Part shown: one piece after another, positions 19,346 through 28,546 of the stretch
Layout of the letters: every line of letters begins with the position of its first letter
How positions within the stretch are numbered: position 1 is the first letter of the stretch
Assembly: GCA_031272365.1 (NCBI GenBank)
Contig: JAISTX010000056.1
Span: 62,001-126,000 of the forward strand
DNA: 64,000 nt
DNA from: Eubacteriales Family XIII. Incertae Sedis bacterium
Lineage (GTDB): Bacteria > Bacillota > Clostridia > Peptostreptococcales > Anaerovoracaceae
Direction: 5' to 3'
Translations under genes and position numbers: made by a program
Notes under the pieces: generated by a model
The model's database searches: none
What the model saw: the letters and a program-made list of their open reading frames with translations, nothing else
Told to the model about the DNA's origin: nothing

Positions 19346-20680
19346 ATGGCTCTGAAAGGACTTGATATCTTTAAACTGACGCCGCGCACCAACTGCAAGG
19401 AGTGCGGCAACCCCACCTGCATGGCGTTCGCCATGAAGGTCGCGCAGGGCACGGCGCAGATCGAAGCGTGCCCGCATATGAGCGCGGACGCGCTGGCCTC
19501 CCTGTCCGAAGCGACGGCGCCGCCGATGAAGGCGCTGAAATTCGGCGCGGGCGACGCGGAGCTCGCGCTCGGCGGCGAGACGGTGCTGTTCCGGCACGAC
19601 AAGACGTTCGTTGCGCGCAACCCGTTTGCCGTGACGATCACGGGCGCGGACGCGGACGCGAAGCTCGAGGCGGCGAAGAAGGTCGACTACGAGCGCATCG
19701 GCGAGCATATGAAGGTCGACGCGATCAACGTGGAATACACAGGCGACAAAGCGGCGTTTGTGGACGCAGTGAAGAAGGCGGCGGCCCTGGGGCGCGCGGT
19801 CATCCTCGAGGTGCAGGATGTGGACGCGGCCAAGGAAGCCCTCGCGGCCGTGGGCGACGCCAAGCCGATCCTGAACGGCGCGACGCCGGACAACTACAAA
19901 GAGATGAGCGACCTCGCGAAGGGCGCGGGCGCGCTCCTCGGTGTGACGGGCCCGTCCCTGGACGCCATCTACGACACGGTCAAGGCGCTCGAAGAGGCGG
20001 ACAACAAGGACCTCGTCATCGACGTCGGCTCCGCCTCCGTGAAGGAAGCCTTCGCGAACGCGGTCCAGATCCGGCGCGCGGCGCTGAAGGACGGCGACCG
20101 CAGCATGGGCTACCCGACCATCGTCAACGTCAGCAAACTCGGCGGCGGCTGCCCCCACAAGGAGACCGGCCTCGCGTCGCTCTTCACGCTGAAATACGGC
20201 TCCATCGTGATCCTGTCCGAGATGTCCTACGCGCAGGCGCTCCCGCTCTACGGGCTGCGGCAGAACATCTACACGGATCCGCAGAAGCCGATGACGGTCG
20301 AAGTCGGCAACTATCCGATCAACGGCGCGGGCGCGGATTCGGCGTGCGTGCTGACGGTCGATTTTGCGCTGACGTATTTCATCATCGCGGGCGAGATCGA
20401 GCGCTCCGGCGTCCCGATGAACCTCTTGATCCCGGATGCGGGCGGCTACTCGGTGCTCACGGCGTGGGCAGCGGGCAAGCTGTCGGCGGCGTCGATCGCG
20501 AAGTTCATCAAGGATGCGGATATCGAGGGGACGATCAAAAACCGCGACCTCGTGATGCCGGGCAAGGTGGCCGTCCTCAAGGGCGAGCTCGAGGAAAGCC
20601 TGCCGGGCTGGAACATCATCATCGGGCCCAACGAGGCCATCAGCCTTGTGAAGTTCCTGAAGGAACGCTACGCATCATAG
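19346..20680 (+). CDS. acsC: Corrinoid iron-sulfur protein large subunit
   Basis: A 444-residue subunit that holds the cobamide and a [4Fe-4S] cluster. The N-terminal cluster motif CKECGNPTC with CPHM follows at residues about 18-47, and the C-terminal domain binds the corrinoid. It receives the methyl group from AcsE. Its ribosome-binding site is AAGGAGG. It is one of only two genes of the acs operon that end in TAG. Confidence 0.95.
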   Translation: MALKGLDIFKLTPRTNCKECGNPTCMAFAMKVAQGTAQIEACPHMSADALASLSEATAPPMKALKFGAGDAELALGGETVLFRHDKTFVARNPFAVTITGADADAKLEAAKKVDYERIGEHMKVDAINVEYTGDKAAFVDAVKKAAALGRAVILEVQDVDAAKEALAAVGDAKPILNGATPDNYKEMSDLAKGAGALLGVTGPSLDAIYDTVKALEEADNKDLVIDVGSASVKEAFANAVQIRRAALKDGDRSMGYPTIVNVSKLGGGCPHKETGLASLFTLKYGSIVILSEMSYAQALPLYGLRQNIYTDPQKPMTVEVGNYPINGAGADSACVLTVDFALTYFIIAGEIERSGVPMNLLIPDAGGYSVLTAWAAGKLSAASIAKFIKDADIEGTIKNRDLVMPGKVAVLKGELEESLPGWNIIIGPNEAISLVKFLKERYAS

Positions 20681-20710
20681 TTTGGATGAAGGGAAAAGGA
20701 GAAGAAACCC

Positions 20711-21499
20711 ATGGAAAAATTGATGATCATCGGCGAGCGCATCCACGTCATTTCGCCGGAAATCAAAGAGGCGATCGCAAACCGCGACATCCAGCCGCTC
20801 ATCAAGCGCGCGCAGGAGCAGCTTGACGCGGGCGCGGACTACATCGATGTCAACATCGGCCCGGCCGCCAAGGAAGGCACGGAAATCATGAAATGGGCCG
20901 TGACGGGGCTGCAGCAGGCGCTTGACAACGTGCCGCTCGTGCTCGACACGGCCAACCAGGACGCCATCCGCGCGGGCCTGGAGGTCTACAACTCCGCCAA
21001 GGCGCGCGCGATCGTCAACTCGGCGGACGCCGGCGACCGCATCGACAACATCAACCTCGCGGCCGAGTTCGGCGCGAAGGTCATCGCCCTCCTCATGAAG
21101 AAGGGCGTGCCGCGCAACAACGAGGAGCGCAGCGAATACCTCCAGGAGATGCTGGAGCGCGCGATGGAAGTGGGCATGGACCCGGCGGAGGACGTCTTCT
21201 TCGACCCGCTCACCCTCGTCATCAAGGGCATGCAGGAGAAGCAGCGCGAGTTCCTCGACTGCATCCGGGACATCTCGGAGATGGGCCTCCAGTCCGTCGT
21301 CGGCCTCTCGAACGCGAGCAACGGCATGCCGCCGCACGTGCGCCCGATCGTCGACAGCATCCTGTGCGCGATGGCCATCGAGTGCAACCTCACCTCCGCG
21401 ATCCTCAACCCGCTCGACAAGCGGCTCATGGAATCGGTCAAGACGAGCGAGGTCATCCTGAACCGCATCCTCTACGCAGACTCCTACCTCGACATATAG
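20711..21499 (+). CDS. acsE: Methyl-THF:corrinoid iron-sulfur protein methyltransferase
   Basis: A 262-residue pterin-binding TIM barrel that transfers the methyl group of methyl-tetrahydrofolate to the corrinoid iron-sulfur protein. It begins MIIGERIHVISPEI and shows DYIDVNIGP and PLVLDTAN, typical of AcsE. It is the last gene of the acs operon, ends in TAG, and is followed by a terminator. It is a distant paralog of the MtgA-like gene at the head of the operon. Confidence 0.94.
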   Translation: MEKLMIIGERIHVISPEIKEAIANRDIQPLIKRAQEQLDAGADYIDVNIGPAAKEGTEIMKWAVTGLQQALDNVPLVLDTANQDAIRAGLEVYNSAKARAIVNSADAGDRIDNINLAAEFGAKVIALLMKKGVPRNNEERSEYLQEMLERAMEVGMDPAEDVFFDPLTLVIKGMQEKQREFLDCIRDISEMGLQSVVGLSNASNGMPPHVRPIVDSILCAMAIECNLTSAILNPLDKRLMESVKTSEVILNRILYADSYLDI

Positions 21500-21522
21500 A
21501 CAGGAGAGGACAACGCACCAGC

Positions 21523-21561
21523 AAAAAGCCGATTGTGCAAACAGTCGGCTTTTTGTATACT
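21523..21561 (+). terminator. acs operon terminator with overlapping promoter
   Basis: A 10-bp stem (AAAAAGCCGA/TCGGCTTTTT, 21523-21554) with its T-run forms a rho-independent terminator. Overlapping it, TTGTGC (21533) and TATACT (21556) with a 17-nt spacer look like a promoter for the remnant gene downstream. Confidence 0.8.
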
Positions 21562-21625
21562 ATGCCTATGGAAGGCGAGACGTGCCGGGATGGCGGCCAT
21601 CTATTCATAGCGGGCGTGTTCAATC

Positions 21626-21806
21626 ATGAGTGACGAGCAAGGGTATATCGCCAGGAGCGTCGGCAATGATCTCGGGTTTGAGATCATCGATGCGACGTGC
21701 AACAAGAACGAGTACCTGGACGCCTCCATCACCATCCTGTTCGTGCTTTCCGGCGAGATGCGGCTGGTCTCCGAGGGCGTGAACTACTCGCTCGCAACGG
21801 CGGATC
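21626..21806 (+). pseudogene. AraC/cupin-type regulator N-terminal fragment
   Basis: About 60 residues beginning at an ATG read like the ligand-binding cupin N-terminus of an AraC-family regulator (ITILFVLSGEMRLVSEGVNYSL). The similarity breaks off near 21800, and the frame then runs into unrelated out-of-frame sequence. No DNA-binding domain follows. I take it as a truncated remnant left by a deletion. Confidence 0.5.
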
Positions 21807-22007
21807 GTGACGGCGGAAAACCACAACGTCATCGGCGGGCTCGGCGACGCGGTGCTCGGGGCGCTCTCAAAGCTGGGCCTGCCCGTGAAGACGGCCAAGG
21901 TGGGCGTCGAGGACGCGTTCGGCAGCGTGGGCCCGCAGGATTTCCTGCAAGAGAAATACGGCCTCACCGCGGCGCGGATCGTACAGGCAGTCAAAGGATT
22001 GCAGTGA
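21807..22007 (+). pseudogene. Transketolase C-terminal fragment
   Basis: Sixty-six residues starting TAENHNVIGGLG and ending in KYGLTAARIVQAV match the very end of the C-terminal subunit of transketolase. All catalytic parts are missing. It begins directly at the breakpoint of the preceding fragment, in another frame, and ends in TGA. It is a gene remnant and not a functional enzyme, although it could be translated from a GTG. Confidence 0.7.
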
Positions 22008-22010
22008 CGC

Positions 22011-22967
22011 TCAGTCCAGAGACGGGCGCGTGGAGGAGAACAGCTCGAATTTGAACCTGTTTTGCAGCGTGCCCATGATGCCCTTCGGGGCCACGACGAT
22101 GACGGCGATCGCGATGACGCCGAGGATGATGTTGCTGTACCCGGCGTAGCGGGAGAGGAAGTTGAACAGCAGCACGTAGACGAAGGCGCCGACGATCGGC
22201 CCCGTCGCCGTCGAGGTGCCGCCGATGATGACCGCGAAGACGATCGCGATGGTCCAGTCGATGGCGAAGGCGCCGTTCGGGAAGACGGACAGCCTGTTCA
22301 GGTAGGCGATGCTGCCGCCGATGCCCGTGACGAACCCGCACACGGTGAAGCACAGGGTCTTCATCTTGAAGATGTTGACGCCCAGGCCCGCGGCGGCGTC
22401 CGGGTCGTCCCGCATCGCGGCCAGGCCGAGGCCGATCTTGGAACGGAGCATTGCCTGCACCAGGAGGAAGGAGGCCGCCGCCAGCGCCAGGATCAGCATG
22501 AATTGCTGGCTGAGCGTGGGGTAGGGCGTGACGCGTATCGTCATGCCGCCGGCGTAGTTGACGAGCTTCCACCCCGTGAACAGGATCTTGATCATCTCCG
22601 AGACGATCCACGTGGCGATCGCGAAATACAGGCCGCGCATCCGCAGCAGCAGGACGGAGAGGAAGAGCGCGAGCAGGGCGGAGACCACGCCGCTCACCAG
22701 CAGCCCCAGCACGAAGGGCATCCCGTAGCTCGTGCAGACCACCGCCGTCGCGTAGCCCGAGACGCCGATGAACATCTGCTGCCCGAGCGACAGCAGGCCC
22801 GCGTAGCCGCACATCAGGTTCCACATCTGCGCGAAGACCGCGTAGAGCGCGATGTTGAACGCGATGCGCATGGCGTTGTCCGACGCGGCGCCCGTGAGGG
22901 GCAGCACAAACAGGACGGCCAGGACCACGGCGAAAACGCCGTATTCGGTTTTCATGCGCCGGCTCAT
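22011..22967 (-). CDS. livM: Liv-type ABC transporter permease (LivM family)
   Basis: A 318-residue inner-membrane permease with about eight or nine hydrophobic segments and the family stretch VNYAGGMTIRVTPYP. It belongs to the branched-chain amino acid (HAAT) family, which also carries aromatic acids, urea and other small acids. It is the last gene of a minus-strand set that begins with the beta-keto acid cleavage enzyme, and its start overlaps the stop of livH (ATGA). Given the operon, the substrate may be an aromatic compound or a carnitine-type compound and not an amino acid. Confidence 0.88.
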   Translation of the reverse strand: MSRRMKTEYGVFAVVLAVLFVLPLTGAASDNAMRIAFNIALYAVFAQMWNLMCGYAGLLSLGQQMFIGVSGYATAVVCTSYGMPFVLGLLVSGVVSALLALFLSVLLLRMRGLYFAIATWIVSEMIKILFTGWKLVNYAGGMTIRVTPYPTLSQQFMLILALAAASFLLVQAMLRSKIGLGLAAMRDDPDAAAGLGVNIFKMKTLCFTVCGFVTGIGGSIAYLNRLSVFPNGAFAIDWTIAIVFAVIIGGTSTATGPIVGAFVYVLLFNFLSRYAGYSNIILGVIAIAVIVVAPKGIMGTLQNRFKFELFSSTRPSLD

Positions 22968-23815
22968 TTCGAAAACAACCCCTGCGGGCGGATCATCAGC
23001 ATGGCCAAAAGGATGATGTAGCCGATCATCATCTGGTAGTTCGTACCGAACACCTGGCTGCCGATGGTCCTGGCCAGCCCGAACACGAGGCCGCCGACGA
23101 GCGTGCCGGGGATGCTCCCCATGCCGCCGAGGACGACGACGCCGAACGCGACGAGCAGATACTCGCTGCCCGTATAAGGGTAGAACGTGAACGTGGTGCC
23201 GATGACGACGCCCGCGACGGCCGCCGTCGACGTCGCGATGCCCATGGCGATGCTGTAGCTGCGCTTCACGCTGATGCCCATGAGGGAGGCGGCCATGTTG
23301 TCGTCGCTGACGGCGCGGATCGCCTGGCCCGTGTACGTGAACCGCAGGAAGAGCCCGAGGATCAGGATCACCAGCGCGCCGACGATGAAATTGACCAGGT
23401 AGAGGACCGGCACGATCAGGCTGTCCGAGACCACGATGGTTTTCAGCTGGTAGGTCGTCTTCAGCGTCTGGGGGTCTGCGCTGAAGATCAGCAGCAGGAC
23501 GTTCTGCAGGATGAACGACAGCCCGAACGTGATGAGCAGGGGGGGCTCGTCCCCCATGCCGAGCACGCGGTTGATCAGGGCGCCCTGCAGGGCGTAGCCG
23601 GCCACGAACATCAGCGGCACGACGATCACGAGGGTCAGGAGCGGCGAGATGTCCAGCTGCCCCGCGAACAGCATGCTGAGGTAGGCCCCCAGGATGAAGA
23701 ATTCCCCGTGGGCGAGGTTGGCCAGCTTCACGATGCCGAAGATCATCGACATCCCGATCCCGACGACCGCGAAGACCCCCCCGAGCAGTATTCCCTGTAA
23801 GACAGCCTGTGCCAT
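22964..23815 (-). CDS. livH: Liv-type ABC transporter permease (LivH family)
   Basis: A 283-residue inner-membrane permease. It shows the LivH hallmarks LANLAHGEFFILGAYLS near the N-terminus and VLGGMGSIPGTLVGGL near the C-terminus. It pairs with LivM to form the membrane channel of the transporter. It starts 21 bp after livF. Confidence 0.9.
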   Translation of the reverse strand: MAQAVLQGILLGGVFAVVGIGMSMIFGIVKLANLAHGEFFILGAYLSMLFAGQLDISPLLTLVIVVPLMFVAGYALQGALINRVLGMGDEPPLLITFGLSFILQNVLLLIFSADPQTLKTTYQLKTIVVSDSLIVPVLYLVNFIVGALVILILGLFLRFTYTGQAIRAVSDDNMAASLMGISVKRSYSIAMGIATSTAAVAGVVIGTTFTFYPYTGSEYLLVAFGVVVLGGMGSIPGTLVGGLVFGLARTIGSQVFGTNYQMMIGYIILLAMLMIRPQGLFSK

Positions 23816-23836
23816 AGAAACGGTGGATCCTTTCCT

Positions 23837-24556
23837 CTAACGTACGCCGAAATACGCGTTTTTCACCTTCTCGTCGTCCAGTTCCTTCGACGGGCCCGAC
23901 AAGACCATTTCCCCCCGTAGCATGATATAGCTGTAGGCGCTCGTCTTCTTGCTGCGCGCCACGTCCTGCTCCACGAGCACGACGCTCACCCCTTCCCGGT
24001 TGATCGCCCGGATTCTTTGGTAGATGTCCTTGATGACGGTGGGCGCCAGGCCCAGCGATATCTCGTCGAAGAGGATCAGCTCCGGCGCGGACATGAGCGC
24101 CCGGCCGATCGCGACCATCTGGCGCTGCCCGCCGGACAGGCTCCCGGACAGGTCCTTCCGCTTTTCCCGCAGCATCGGGAACAGCTCGTACACCTTCTCG
24201 AGGCGCTCCCCCCGCCCGGCGCGCGCGTGCTTCGGGTAGGCCCCCATCAGCAGGTTGTGCTCCACCGTCATGCGCGTGAAGCAGCGGCTGCCCTGCGGCA
24301 CGAGCGCGAGCCGCTTGGCGACGACGCCGTTCGGGCTCAGGCCCGTGATGTCCTCCCCCTTGAACAGGATGCGCCCGGACACGGGCTTGTGCACGCCCGC
24401 GATGCAGTCCATCAGCGTGGACTTGCCGGCGCCGTTCGCGCCGATGACGGAGACGATGGACTGCGCGGGCACCTCGAAGGACGCGCCCGCGACCGCGAGG
24501 AAGTCCCCGTATTTCGCGCAGACGCCCTCCACCCGGAGTAGGGGCTCAGCACACAT
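23837..24556 (-). CDS. livF: Liv-type ABC transporter ATPase (LivF family)
   Basis: A 239-residue cytoplasmic ABC ATPase with Walker A GANGAGKS, signature LSGGQRQM and Walker B LILFDEIS. It overlaps the end of livG by 11 bp. Together with livG it powers the Liv-type importer. It ends in TAG. Confidence 0.9.
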   Translation of the reverse strand: MCAEPLLRVEGVCAKYGDFLAVAGASFEVPAQSIVSVIGANGAGKSTLMDCIAGVHKPVSGRILFKGEDITGLSPNGVVAKRLALVPQGSRCFTRMTVEHNLLMGAYPKHARAGRGERLEKVYELFPMLREKRKDLSGSLSGGQRQMVAIGRALMSAPELILFDEISLGLAPTVIKDIYQRIRAINREGVSVVLVEQDVARSKKTSAYSYIMLRGEMVLSGPSKELDDEKVKNAYFGVR

Positions 24557-25283
24557 CCGCTTCGTCCTCCACGCCGAGGTAGACCTCCTCGACCTCCTTG
24601 GAATCCATGACGGCGGCCGGCTCCCCGACCAGCAGCTGCGTGCCCGTGGACATGCACATCAGCGTGTCCGTGGACTTCACCATGGTCTCGATCACGTGCT
24701 CGATCCAGATGATGGTCTGCCCGTCCTGCTTGAGGGACTCGACCAGCGCCATCACGTCGTGCACCTCCGATTCCGTCAGGCCCGCCGCCACCTCGTCCAG
24801 CAGCAGCAGCTTCGGCTCCGTGCCGAGCGCGCGCGCGATCTCGAGCCGCTTGCGGTCCAGGAGGGTCAGCTTGCCGGACGGCAGGTTCCGTTTCCCGGAC
24901 AGGCCCGTGCGCCGCAGCGCCGCCTCCGCGACGGGGTACCCGCTCTTCTCCGAATGCCTGCCGCCGTAGACCGCCGCGAGCAGGACGTTTTCGAAGACCG
25001 TCATGTGCTCAAAGGGCCGCGGCACCTGGTAGGTGCGCCCGATCCCCATGCGGCAGCGCTCGTCCGGGCTTTTCCGGGTGATGTCGGCGCCGCCGAACCG
25101 GATCTCGCCCCTGCTCGGCGTGATCAGGCCGAGCAGGGCGTTGAACATGGTCGTCTTCCCGCAGCCGTTCGGCCCGATGACGCCAAATACTTCTCCCGTT
25201 TTGACCTCGAAGCTGAGGTCAGCCAATACCTGCACACGACCGTATCCCGCGTAGACGTTCTTGAATTGCAGGATCGTTTCCAC
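24546..25283 (-). CDS. livG: Liv-type ABC transporter ATPase (LivG family)
   Basis: A 245-residue ABC ATPase with Walker A GPNGCGKTT and Walker B LLLLDEVAAG. The signature region reads LPSGKLTLLDRKRLEIARAL, which departs from LSGGQ in a way common in LivG-like proteins. It follows the binding-protein gene by 9 bp. Confidence 0.9.
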   Translation of the reverse strand: METILQFKNVYAGYGRVQVLADLSFEVKTGEVFGVIGPNGCGKTTMFNALLGLITPSRGEIRFGGADITRKSPDERCRMGIGRTYQVPRPFEHMTVFENVLLAAVYGGRHSEKSGYPVAEAALRRTGLSGKRNLPSGKLTLLDRKRLEIARALGTEPKLLLLDEVAAGLTESEVHDVMALVESLKQDGQTIIWIEHVIETMVKSTDTLMCMSTGTQLLVGEPAAVMDSKEVEEVYLGVEDEADVC

Positions 25284-25292
25284 GTGCCCCTT

Positions 25293-26624
25293 CTACTCCC
25301 ACGCGCGGCCGGAGGTCTTCACCTCGGCGGTCACGGGTATGTCGTTCTCCGGGTGCGGGTTGCTGACGATCTCCTGGGCCAGGCTGCCGTCCTCCTGCAG
25401 GATCCACTGCCCGCCGACGACCGGCATCTTGCAGAAGTTTTCCACTTCGTAGTTGCCGTAGTTGATGTGGCCCATGATCGAGTCGATGTCCGTCTCGGCG
25501 ATCGCGGTGCGGATCGTCTCGGGCTCCAGGTTCGCCGAGCGGCTCAGCGCGTCGATCAGGATCTCATACGACGCAAACTTCGCGCCCTGCGGGCTCGCGG
25601 CCTGCTTGCCGGTCGCGGCGTAGTACTGGTCGCCGAACTCCTCGCCCGACATGTCCATCAGCGCGGATTTGTACGGGAAGCGCACGTCCCACCAGATCTC
25701 GTTGCCGATGCCGTCCATCAGCTCCGCGCCGATGGCCATGGCCTGCGACTCGAGCATGAAGGCCTTGCCGATCACGACGATCTTCGGCTTGTAGCCCAGC
25801 TGCTGGCACTGCGTCCAGAACGTGCCGAACTCGGGGTTCGACATCACGCCGAAGACGACCTCGATGCCCGCCCCCTTCAGCTGGTTGATGAGGCTGCTGT
25901 AGTCGTTCGTGCCCGCCGCGTAGGCGCCCGGGTCGAGCACCGTGTAGCCGTCGGCCTCCGCCAGCGCTTTGTACTCCGGCGCGAGGATCGTGCCGTCCAG
26001 GTCGTTGGCGAAGATCCAGCCGATCGTCGCGTTGTCGGCGCCCGCCTCGTAGCCCGCGGCCTTCCAGATGCCGGAATAGGCCTCGTAGTAGGACGGGTTG
26101 TCCGCGTGCGCGTCGAAGGACCAGTAGTGGTCGCCGACGCCGAAGAACGCCCCCGCCGGGCAGTCCGTGATGATGCACGGCACGCCGTACTGCTCCGCGA
26201 CTGTCGCCGCCGGGACGCCGGTGTCGGGCGTGTGGCGCGCGATGAGCACGTCGACCTGGTCCTCCGTGATGAGCTTGGCCGCCAGCTCGCTCGTCTTGTC
26301 GGAGTTGCTCGCCGTGTCGTAGATCACGAGCTCGATGGGCAGCTTGGCGTCGTAGTCCTCGATATAGATGCCGCCCAGCTCATCGTTGACATAGTCCCTG
26401 AAAAACTCGTCGACGTAGGGGGTGCCCTCCGCCATGCCGGCGTACATGCCGGTCGTCGGGTTCAGGACGCCGACCTTGATGGACGCAGGGGCGTCCCCCG
26501 TCGCCTGCGCCTGCGACCCGCCTTCAGAGCCCCCCGCCGAAGAGCCGCCGGAATCGCCGCATGCCGCCAGCATCGACGCCGCCAGGATCAGCGTAACCAT
26601 CAGTGCGAATACCTTCTTCTTCAT
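25293..26624 (-). CDS. livK: Liv-type substrate-binding lipoprotein
   Basis: A 443-residue periplasmic-type binding protein. The N-terminus MKKKVFALMVTLILAASMLAAC is a lipoprotein signal with the lipobox ending in cysteine, followed by a Ser/Gly-rich linker. The rest is a type I binding fold (VGVLNPTTGMYAGMAEG). The ATG after GAGGAG was chosen; the frame extends 21 codons upstream without a ribosome-binding site. The ligand is unknown. Its position after two keto-acid degradation genes suggests import of their substrate. It ends in TAG. Confidence 0.9.
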   Translation of the reverse strand: MKKKVFALMVTLILAASMLAACGDSGGSSAGGSEGGSQAQATGDAPASIKVGVLNPTTGMYAGMAEGTPYVDEFFRDYVNDELGGIYIEDYDAKLPIELVIYDTASNSDKTSELAAKLITEDQVDVLIARHTPDTGVPAATVAEQYGVPCIITDCPAGAFFGVGDHYWSFDAHADNPSYYEAYSGIWKAAGYEAGADNATIGWIFANDLDGTILAPEYKALAEADGYTVLDPGAYAAGTNDYSSLINQLKGAGIEVVFGVMSNPEFGTFWTQCQQLGYKPKIVVIGKAFMLESQAMAIGAELMDGIGNEIWWDVRFPYKSALMDMSGEEFGDQYYAATGKQAASPQGAKFASYEILIDALSRSANLEPETIRTAIAETDIDSIMGHINYGNYEVENFCKMPVVGGQWILQEDGSLAQEIVSNPHPENDIPVTAEVKTSGRAWE

Positions 26625-26655
26625 CTCCTCATTCCTCCTCTGCATTATGACACAA

Positions 26656-27561
26656 TCACAACATGTTTTGTAAGCGCAATATTTCAATAATCGTCTTGTC
26701 GCGGAAATCCGCGACGGAATCCACTGTATTGCCGATGGCCGCCGGCCGGTTCGCGATCTCCTCGTCGACGCCCTGGGCGATCAGCTCGTCGGCGGGCGAC
26801 GTCTCGCCGCCGTATTTCGCCGCGCTGGCGCGGATGCCGCCCTCGATGCCCAGGCTGATGGTCAGCAGCTGGCCCGTGATCGCCATGCGCATGCCCGGGC
26901 CGTACATGATCGCCTTGTCGATCTCCTCGACGGTGCAGAATCCCTCCTCGACGGTCTTGCGCGCCTCCGCCAGCGCCGCCCAGTTCACGCGGTTGACGAT
27001 GTAGCCCGAGGCCTCCTTGCGGCTGACGAGCGCGACCTTGTCGATGCTCTCGTAGAACTGCTTCGCGCGCTCGATCGCGTCCGGCGACGTCTGCTCCCCG
27101 CCGCAGATCTCCACGAGCGGCAGCAGGTAGGAGGGGTGGTACGGGTGCCCCACGAGGATGCGCCCCGGCGCCTTCGCCCCCTTCTGCAGGTCCGAGGGCA
27201 TGAAGGCCGTCGTGCTGCTGGCGATGATGGCGTCCTCCGGGAGGTGCTTCTCGATCTCGGCGTAGAGCTCCTTCTTGGTCTCGAGGTTTTCCGGGCCGGA
27301 CTCCTGCAGGAAGAACGCCCCCGCGGCCGCCTCCTCGATCGACGTGGTGTACGTGGCGAGCGCCGCGGCCTCGCCGGCGTGATCCTGCGTGATGACGCGG
27401 TTGTCCACGAACAGCTCCAGGATGTGGGCGACCCGGTTTTTCATCTTCTCCACCTGGCTGCGGGTCTGCAGCGTCGTCGGGTAGCCGTGCAGCATCGCGT
27501 TCACCGCGAGCCCCGACCCGATGATGCCGGACCCTATGAAGGCGACTTTTTTCTTTTCCAT
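26656..27561 (-). CDS. 3-hydroxyacyl/L-carnitine-type dehydrogenase
   Basis: A 301-residue NAD-dependent dehydrogenase with Rossmann motif FIGSGIIGSG and the family active-site stretches SSTTAFMPSDL and GHPYHPSYLLPLVEI. In sequence style it resembles L-carnitine dehydrogenase and 3-hydroxybutyryl-CoA dehydrogenase. Two roles fit its tight pairing with a beta-keto acid cleavage enzyme: carnitine to 3-dehydrocarnitine, or 3-hydroxy-5-oxohexanoate to triacetate in phloroglucinol degradation. The transhydroxylase genes nearby favour the second; the MttB homologs keep the first open. It lies 13 bp after the cleavage-enzyme gene. Confidence 0.82.
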   Translation of the reverse strand: MEKKKVAFIGSGIIGSGLAVNAMLHGYPTTLQTRSQVEKMKNRVAHILELFVDNRVITQDHAGEAAALATYTTSIEEAAAGAFFLQESGPENLETKKELYAEIEKHLPEDAIIASSTTAFMPSDLQKGAKAPGRILVGHPYHPSYLLPLVEICGGEQTSPDAIERAKQFYESIDKVALVSRKEASGYIVNRVNWAALAEARKTVEEGFCTVEEIDKAIMYGPGMRMAITGQLLTISLGIEGGIRASAAKYGGETSPADELIAQGVDEEIANRPAAIGNTVDSVADFRDKTIIEILRLQNML

Positions 27562-27574
27562 TGTATTTTCTCTC

Positions 27575-28426
27575 CTATTTCTTCAGGCCGAGGATGGCGC
27601 GCGCCTCGTCCGGCGTCGCGACCTCGCGGCCGACCTCTTTCGCGATGCGCCCGACGCGGGCGACAAACTGCGCGTTGGACTCCGCCAGGACGCCTTTGTT
27701 GTAAAAGACGTTGTCCTCGAAGCCGACGCGGATGTTGCCCCCGAGCGCGAGGCCCGCGAGCAGGATCTCGTTGGCGCCCTTGCCGATGCCGAACGTCCCC
27801 CACGTGCAGTTCTCCGGCAGGTGGTTCACGACGAAGAGCAGGTTGTCCACCGTCGCCTCCATCCCGCCCGGCGCGCCGAGGCAGATCTGGAAGATGCACG
27901 GCTCCTCGAGGAATCCCTTCTTGATATAATATTTTGCGTTGTTGAGCATGCCCATGTCGAAGACCTCGATCTCCGGCTTCACGCCTTTTTCGAGCATCGT
28001 GCGCCCGAGCCGCTCGAGGAACGGCGGGGAGTTTTCGAAGACGATGCTGTGCATCCAGTTCATCGTGCCCGCGTCGAACGTCGCGATCTCGGGCAGGAGC
28101 GTGGAGAACGGGAGCACGCGGTCGTCGTGCGAGGCCTTGGCGTCGCCCGAGGTCGTCAGGTTCAGGATGATCGGGCACTTCGCGCCGCGGATGATCTCGA
28201 CGGTCTCCGTGAACTTCTCGATGCTCATGCTCCCGATGTCGTTGTCGTCGCGCACATGGATATGCGCCACGGCGGCGCCGGCCTCGTAGCACGCGAAAAC
28301 AGCTTCCGCGATCTCCTTGGGTTGCGTGGGGAGGTTCGGGTTGTCCTTTTTCGAAGGGATCGCGCCGACGACCGCCGCCGTGATAATGACTTTCTCTTTT
28401 GAATTCTTGCGGATGGTATCAAGCAT
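27575..28426 (-). CDS. Beta-keto acid cleavage enzyme (BKACE, DUF849)
   Basis: A 283-residue TIM-barrel enzyme that splits a beta-keto acid with acetyl-CoA, giving acetoacetate and a new CoA ester or acetoacetyl-CoA plus the remainder. The zinc site motif HIHVRDD is at residues 55-61, and NLTTSGD and GNIRVGFEDN are also conserved in the family. Candidate substrates are triacetate (3,5-dioxohexanoate, the phloroglucinol route) or 3-dehydrocarnitine. It is the first gene after a sigma-54 promoter, with AAGGAGG six bases before the ATG; the frame continues upstream through the promoter and is not used. It ends in TAG. Confidence 0.88.
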   Translation of the reverse strand: MLDTIRKNSKEKVIITAAVVGAIPSKKDNPNLPTQPKEIAEAVFACYEAGAAVAHIHVRDDNDIGSMSIEKFTETVEIIRGAKCPIILNLTTSGDAKASHDDRVLPFSTLLPEIATFDAGTMNWMHSIVFENSPPFLERLGRTMLEKGVKPEIEVFDMGMLNNAKYYIKKGFLEEPCIFQICLGAPGGMEATVDNLLFVVNHLPENCTWGTFGIGKGANEILLAGLALGGNIRVGFEDNVFYNKGVLAESNAQFVARVGRIAKEVGREVATPDEARAILGLKK

Positions 28427-28501
28427 CAGCAGCCTCCTTCTTTCGTTCCTCTCATATAGCAATGAATGCAAGCGCGTACGGCGCTGCGAAAACATATAAA
28501 G

Positions 28502-28516
28502 GCAAATCTTGTGCCA
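28502..28516 (-). promoter_or_regulatory. Sigma-54 promoter of the BKACE-liv operon
   Basis: On the minus strand the sequence is TGGCAC-AAGAT-TTGC, an exact consensus match. Transcription would begin near 28490, about 64 nt before the BKACE gene. It is back to back with the plus-strand promoter at 28688. Confidence 0.88.
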
Positions 28517-28546
28517 ACAGGGGGCGTTGTAAAACCCGCGCAATTT

